NCBI GenBank assembly: GCA_018400215.1
Contig: JAGYNF010000062.1
Coordinates: forward strand, 1-8,615
Reading direction: 5' to 3'
Source of the DNA: Cyanobium sp. M55B138
GTDB lineage: Bacteria > Cyanobacteriota > Cyanobacteriia > PCC-6307 > Cyanobiaceae
DNA: 8,615 nt
A program made the translations under genes and the position numbers. Below are positions 6,809 through 8,615 of the stretch, one piece after another. The notes under the pieces were generated by a model. It was not told the DNA's origin, did not search any database, and saw nothing but the letters and a program-made list of their open reading frames with translations. Within the stretch, counting starts at the first letter, position 1. The number at the start of each line of letters is the position of its first letter.

Positions 6809-7278
6809 GCCCAGCAATTCAGAGCCTCGCCCTCGCCCTGGCCCTCAGCCAGGCCAACCCAGGGCCTCCCCAGCACCTGCCGATCACGGCCCAGTGGTGC
6901 CTGGCCCCGCCGCAACCCCAACGCTGCATCGCCCTGGAGGTGGCCGCCAGCCCGCGCCAGCAGGCCCTGGGGCTGCAACTGCGGCCGCCCCTGCCCCCCC
7001 TGCGGGGCATGTGGTTTCCCTACAGCCCAGCGGCGCTGGCGCGCTTTTGGATGCACCGCACCCCCGCCCCCCTCGACATGCTGTTCATCCGCAACGGCCA
7101 GGTGGTAGCGATCGAGGCCCACACCCAACCCTGCATGCAGCTGCCCTGTCCCAGCTACGGCCCCGACGAGCCCGTGGATGGCGTGCTCGAACTGGCCGCC
7201 GGCCAGGCCGAAGCCCTGGGGATCCAGGTGGGCAGCCCGGTGCGGATTGAGACCCTTGGGGAGCAGGCGGCACCCTGA
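6805..7278 (+). CDS. DUF192 family protein, possibly exported
   Basis: The 157-residue product carries the DUF192 core: GMWFPYSPAALARFWMHRTP (68-87), PLDMLFIRNGQVVAIE (89-104) and VDGVLELAAGQAEALGIQVG (124-143). The biochemical function of the family is not established. Members are usually small, often with a signal peptide, and some occur in exported or lipoprotein form. Here residues 6-16 are hydrophobic, but there is no positively charged n-region and no clear cleavage or lipobox site, so export is uncertain. Four cysteines (32, 41, 110, 115) could form disulfides if the protein is exported. The family's early GLM-like motif is weak (LGLQLRPPL, 55-63). The start ATG overlaps the stop of the regulator (ATGA), implying translational coupling. 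It is the last gene of the pheS-to-DUF192 run and converges on cobL. Confidence 0.85.
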   Translation: MSPAIQSLALALALSQANPGPPQHLPITAQWCLAPPQPQRCIALEVAASPRQQALGLQLRPPLPPLRGMWFPYSPAALARFWMHRTPAPLDMLFIRNGQVVAIEAHTQPCMQLPCPSYGPDEPVDGVLELAAGQAEALGIQVGSPVRIETLGEQAAP

Positions 7279-7511
7279 GCTGCAGCCAAGAGGCATCCGG
7301 ATGACCCGAATGGGAAACATCCGAGCCGGTGATCCCATGCCATCCGCCGCGCCACACCCGCAGGGCCGTTAAGCAGCTGCTCCCTACGCCCGCCAGCGCC
7401 GACGGCTGGCATGACAACGGCGTGTTCAGCCATGATCTGTTCGACTTGGTCAAGGACCTCGAGGGGCTCCAGCAGCGTGAAGGCTGGCTGGAACGCTGCC
7501 GCAGCGCTTGC
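7279..7511. other. Convergent intergenic gap with hairpins, possible gene remnant
   Basis: 233 bases between the stops of DUF192 (plus) and cobL (minus). The first part has a 10-bp perfect palindrome CATCCGGATG (7294-7303). It overlaps a nested hairpin: GGATG (7299-7303) pairs with CATCC (7318-7322), and inside it CCC (7305-7307) pairs with GGG (7312-7314). No T-run follows, so it is at best a weak terminator. The second part, about 7405-7511, is still open in several frames. The plus-strand reading around HDLFDLVKDLEGLQQREGW and the minus-strand reading around LEPLEVLDQVEQIMAEHA both look slightly protein-like, but neither has a convincing start and neither matches a family I recognise. It may be a decayed gene or ordinary non-coding DNA. 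Confidence 0.4.
7299..7322. terminator. Nested hairpin after the DUF192 gene
   Basis: An outer 5-bp stem, GGATG/CATCC, encloses an inner 3-bp CCC/GGG stem with a GAAT loop, 20 bases past the DUF192 stop. The position suits transcription termination for the plus-strand operon or for cobL coming from the other side. No poly-U tract is present, so intrinsic termination is doubtful. Confidence 0.3.
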
Positions 7512-8579
7512 TCAACCTGTAGCGGCTGGCCGGCGGCCCTTCAGCACCAGCACCGGATTGAGCGGCGCCAGGCGGGTGCCGTCGGCCAGGGGCGCCCCGC
7601 GCCAGGCCTGATGCTGGCCCACCGCCACCCGGCAGCCGGCCCGCTCCAGCAGGGGCCGCAATTCCGCCAGGGCCTCCAGCGTGGCCAGCGGAATCACCAC
7701 CACCCCGCCGGGCCGCAGCCGCTGCAGCACCGCCGCCAGCACGGCCGCCCGTTCGCGGCCGCCGCCGCCGATCAGCACCCGATCCGGATCCGGCAGTTCC
7801 GCCAGGGCCTCGGGGGCACGGCCCTCCACCACCCCCGCCGGCCGCACCCCCAGCCGCTCGGCATTGGCGGCGATCAGCGCCGCACCACCGCCGCGCTGCT
7901 CCACCAACCAGCCCGCCAGCCCCGGCCGCAACCGCAGCGCCTCCAGGCCCACCGACCCCACGCCGGCGCCCACGTCCCACAGCACGCCGGCCTCCGGCAG
8001 CTCCAGGTCGGCCAACAACTGGATGCGCACCTCCCGCTTGGTCATCAGGCCGGGCCGGTCGTCGTGCTGCAGAAACAGGCCGTCATCCAGACCGAAAAGG
8101 GGCAGGGCCGCCGGGTCGACGGGCGGCGGCGGGGGCTCGGCGATCAACAGCACCAGGTGGAGGGGGTCGCAGTCGACGGGCAAGGGATCACCGGGGGCTA
8201 GGCGCTGCACCCGCTCGGCCGGATGGCCCAGCCGCTCGCACAGCCAGACGGCGTAGGCCGCCTCCAGGCCTGAGGCCACCAGCATCCGCCGCACCTCCGC
8301 GGCGCCGCCACGGCCGGGGTCGGTGAGCACCGCCAGGGCGCTGGGGCGCTTCTGCAGGGCGGCGGCCAGGGGTTCGGGGTCGCGGCCGTGCAGGCTGACC
8401 CAGCTGGCGTCCTGCCAGGGGCGGCCGAGGCGGGCAAAGGCCAGCTGCAACGAGCAGGGGGCGGGATGGAAGCGCAGCGCCCCAGGGCCCAGCGCCTGAA
8501 CCAGCAACCGGCCAATGCCGAACCAGAGCGGATCACCGCTGGCCAGCACCACCGCCGGCTCAACGCCGGCCAGCTCTTT
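7512..8579 (-). pseudogene. cobL: cobL (cbiE-cbiT fusion) precorrin-6Y methylase, missing its N-terminus
   Basis: Corrin ring methyltransferase/decarboxylase of the B12 or pseudo-B12 pathway: the CbiE part methylates C5 and the CbiT part methylates C15 and decarboxylates. Counting from the GTG at 8552 (346 residues), the CbiE tail runs to about 139 with ASGDPLWFGIG (4-14), LQLAFARLG (35-43) and AVLTDPGRG (74-82). CbiT follows with MTKREVR (170-176), the SAM-binding DVGAGVGSVGLEALR (193-207), IGGGGRE (261-267) and LAPLNPVLVLKG (328-339). The usual first 70-80 residues, including the Gly-rich SAM loop of CbiE, are absent. An in-frame TGA at 8580-8582 ends the match, and AT-rich unrelated sequence follows. 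Either the gene is broken by an insertion, or the window ends at a bad assembly junction. A shortened protein starting at 8552 would probably lack CbiE activity, while the CbiT domain is intact. Confidence 0.8.
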
Positions 8580-8581
8580 TC

Positions 8582-8596
8582 ATGAGTGGGACTCAT
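8582..8596. repeat. Perfect inverted repeat at the cobL break point
   Basis: ATGAGT and ACTCAT form a perfect 6-bp stem around a GGG loop. It begins exactly where the cobL reading frame stops matching, at the edge of a 35-base tip of about 40 percent GC in a window that is otherwise much richer in GC. Further small palindromes follow (CATATG 8594-8599, GATATATC 8600-8607). It could be the border of an inserted element or a recombination site, but only 35 bases are visible. Confidence 0.5.
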
Positions 8597-8615
8597 ATGG
8601 ATATATCAGACAGAA

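Noticed and set aside
7290..7360. Cobalamin riboswitch near cobL
   Set aside because: The region is downstream of cobL, and I cannot find the conserved B12-box elements on either strand.
7329..8201. Plus-strand open frame running from the gap into cobL
   Set aside because: Most of it is antisense to conserved CobL sequence. Only the first part, inside the gap, is kept as a possible remnant.
1..8615. CRISPR array, defence island, prophage or transposase genes
   Set aside because: No regularly spaced repeats and no mobile or defence protein families were found. The genes are housekeeping.

Overview
This 8.6 kb window looks like an ordinary core-genome segment from a high-GC picocyanobacterium of the Synechococcus/Cyanobium type. 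I infer this from the very high GC content and from protein sequences that closely match that lineage as I remember it: NadK, PheS, RibF, a two-domain ThiE with an extra N-terminal domain, a DUF3611 membrane protein and an aerobic CobL-type corrin methyltransferase. No transposase, CRISPR array, tRNA or rRNA is visible. The very short AT-rich right end may mark a mobile-element border or an assembly edge.

Layout, left to right. On the minus strand, a thiamin pair, thiE (388-1509) then thiS (131-355), is followed by the first codons of an unidentified gene (74 down to the window edge). A 42-residue single-helix membrane protein (1589-1717, plus strand) converges on, and overlaps tail to tail with, ribF (minus, about 1643-2671). 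Divergent from ribF is a four-helix DUF3611 membrane protein (2723-3307, plus). It converges on surE (3326-4114, minus) with an 18-base gap and a small hairpin. Divergent from surE is a plus-strand run: pheS (4170-5177), nadK (5223-6140), an OmpR-type regulator with a degenerate receiver (6137-6808), and a DUF192 protein (6805-7278). The last three genes are joined by ATGA stop/start overlaps and are probably translated together. A 233-base convergent gap with short hairpins follows. Last comes a cobL (cbiE-cbiT fusion) on the minus strand that has lost its N-terminal part at the right edge.

Together the genes cover cofactor and housekeeping metabolism: thiamin phosphate synthesis (ThiE, ThiS), FMN/FAD synthesis (RibF), NADP synthesis (NadK), corrin ring methylation (CobL), nucleotide dephosphorylation (SurE) and phenylalanyl-tRNA charging (PheS). 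I do not see a clear new defence or mobile system. The observations most worth a second look are the phosphorylation-site-less regulator coupled to nadK, the broken 5' end of cobL beside a palindromic AT-rich tip, and the antisense overlap of the small membrane-protein gene with the 3' end of ribF.
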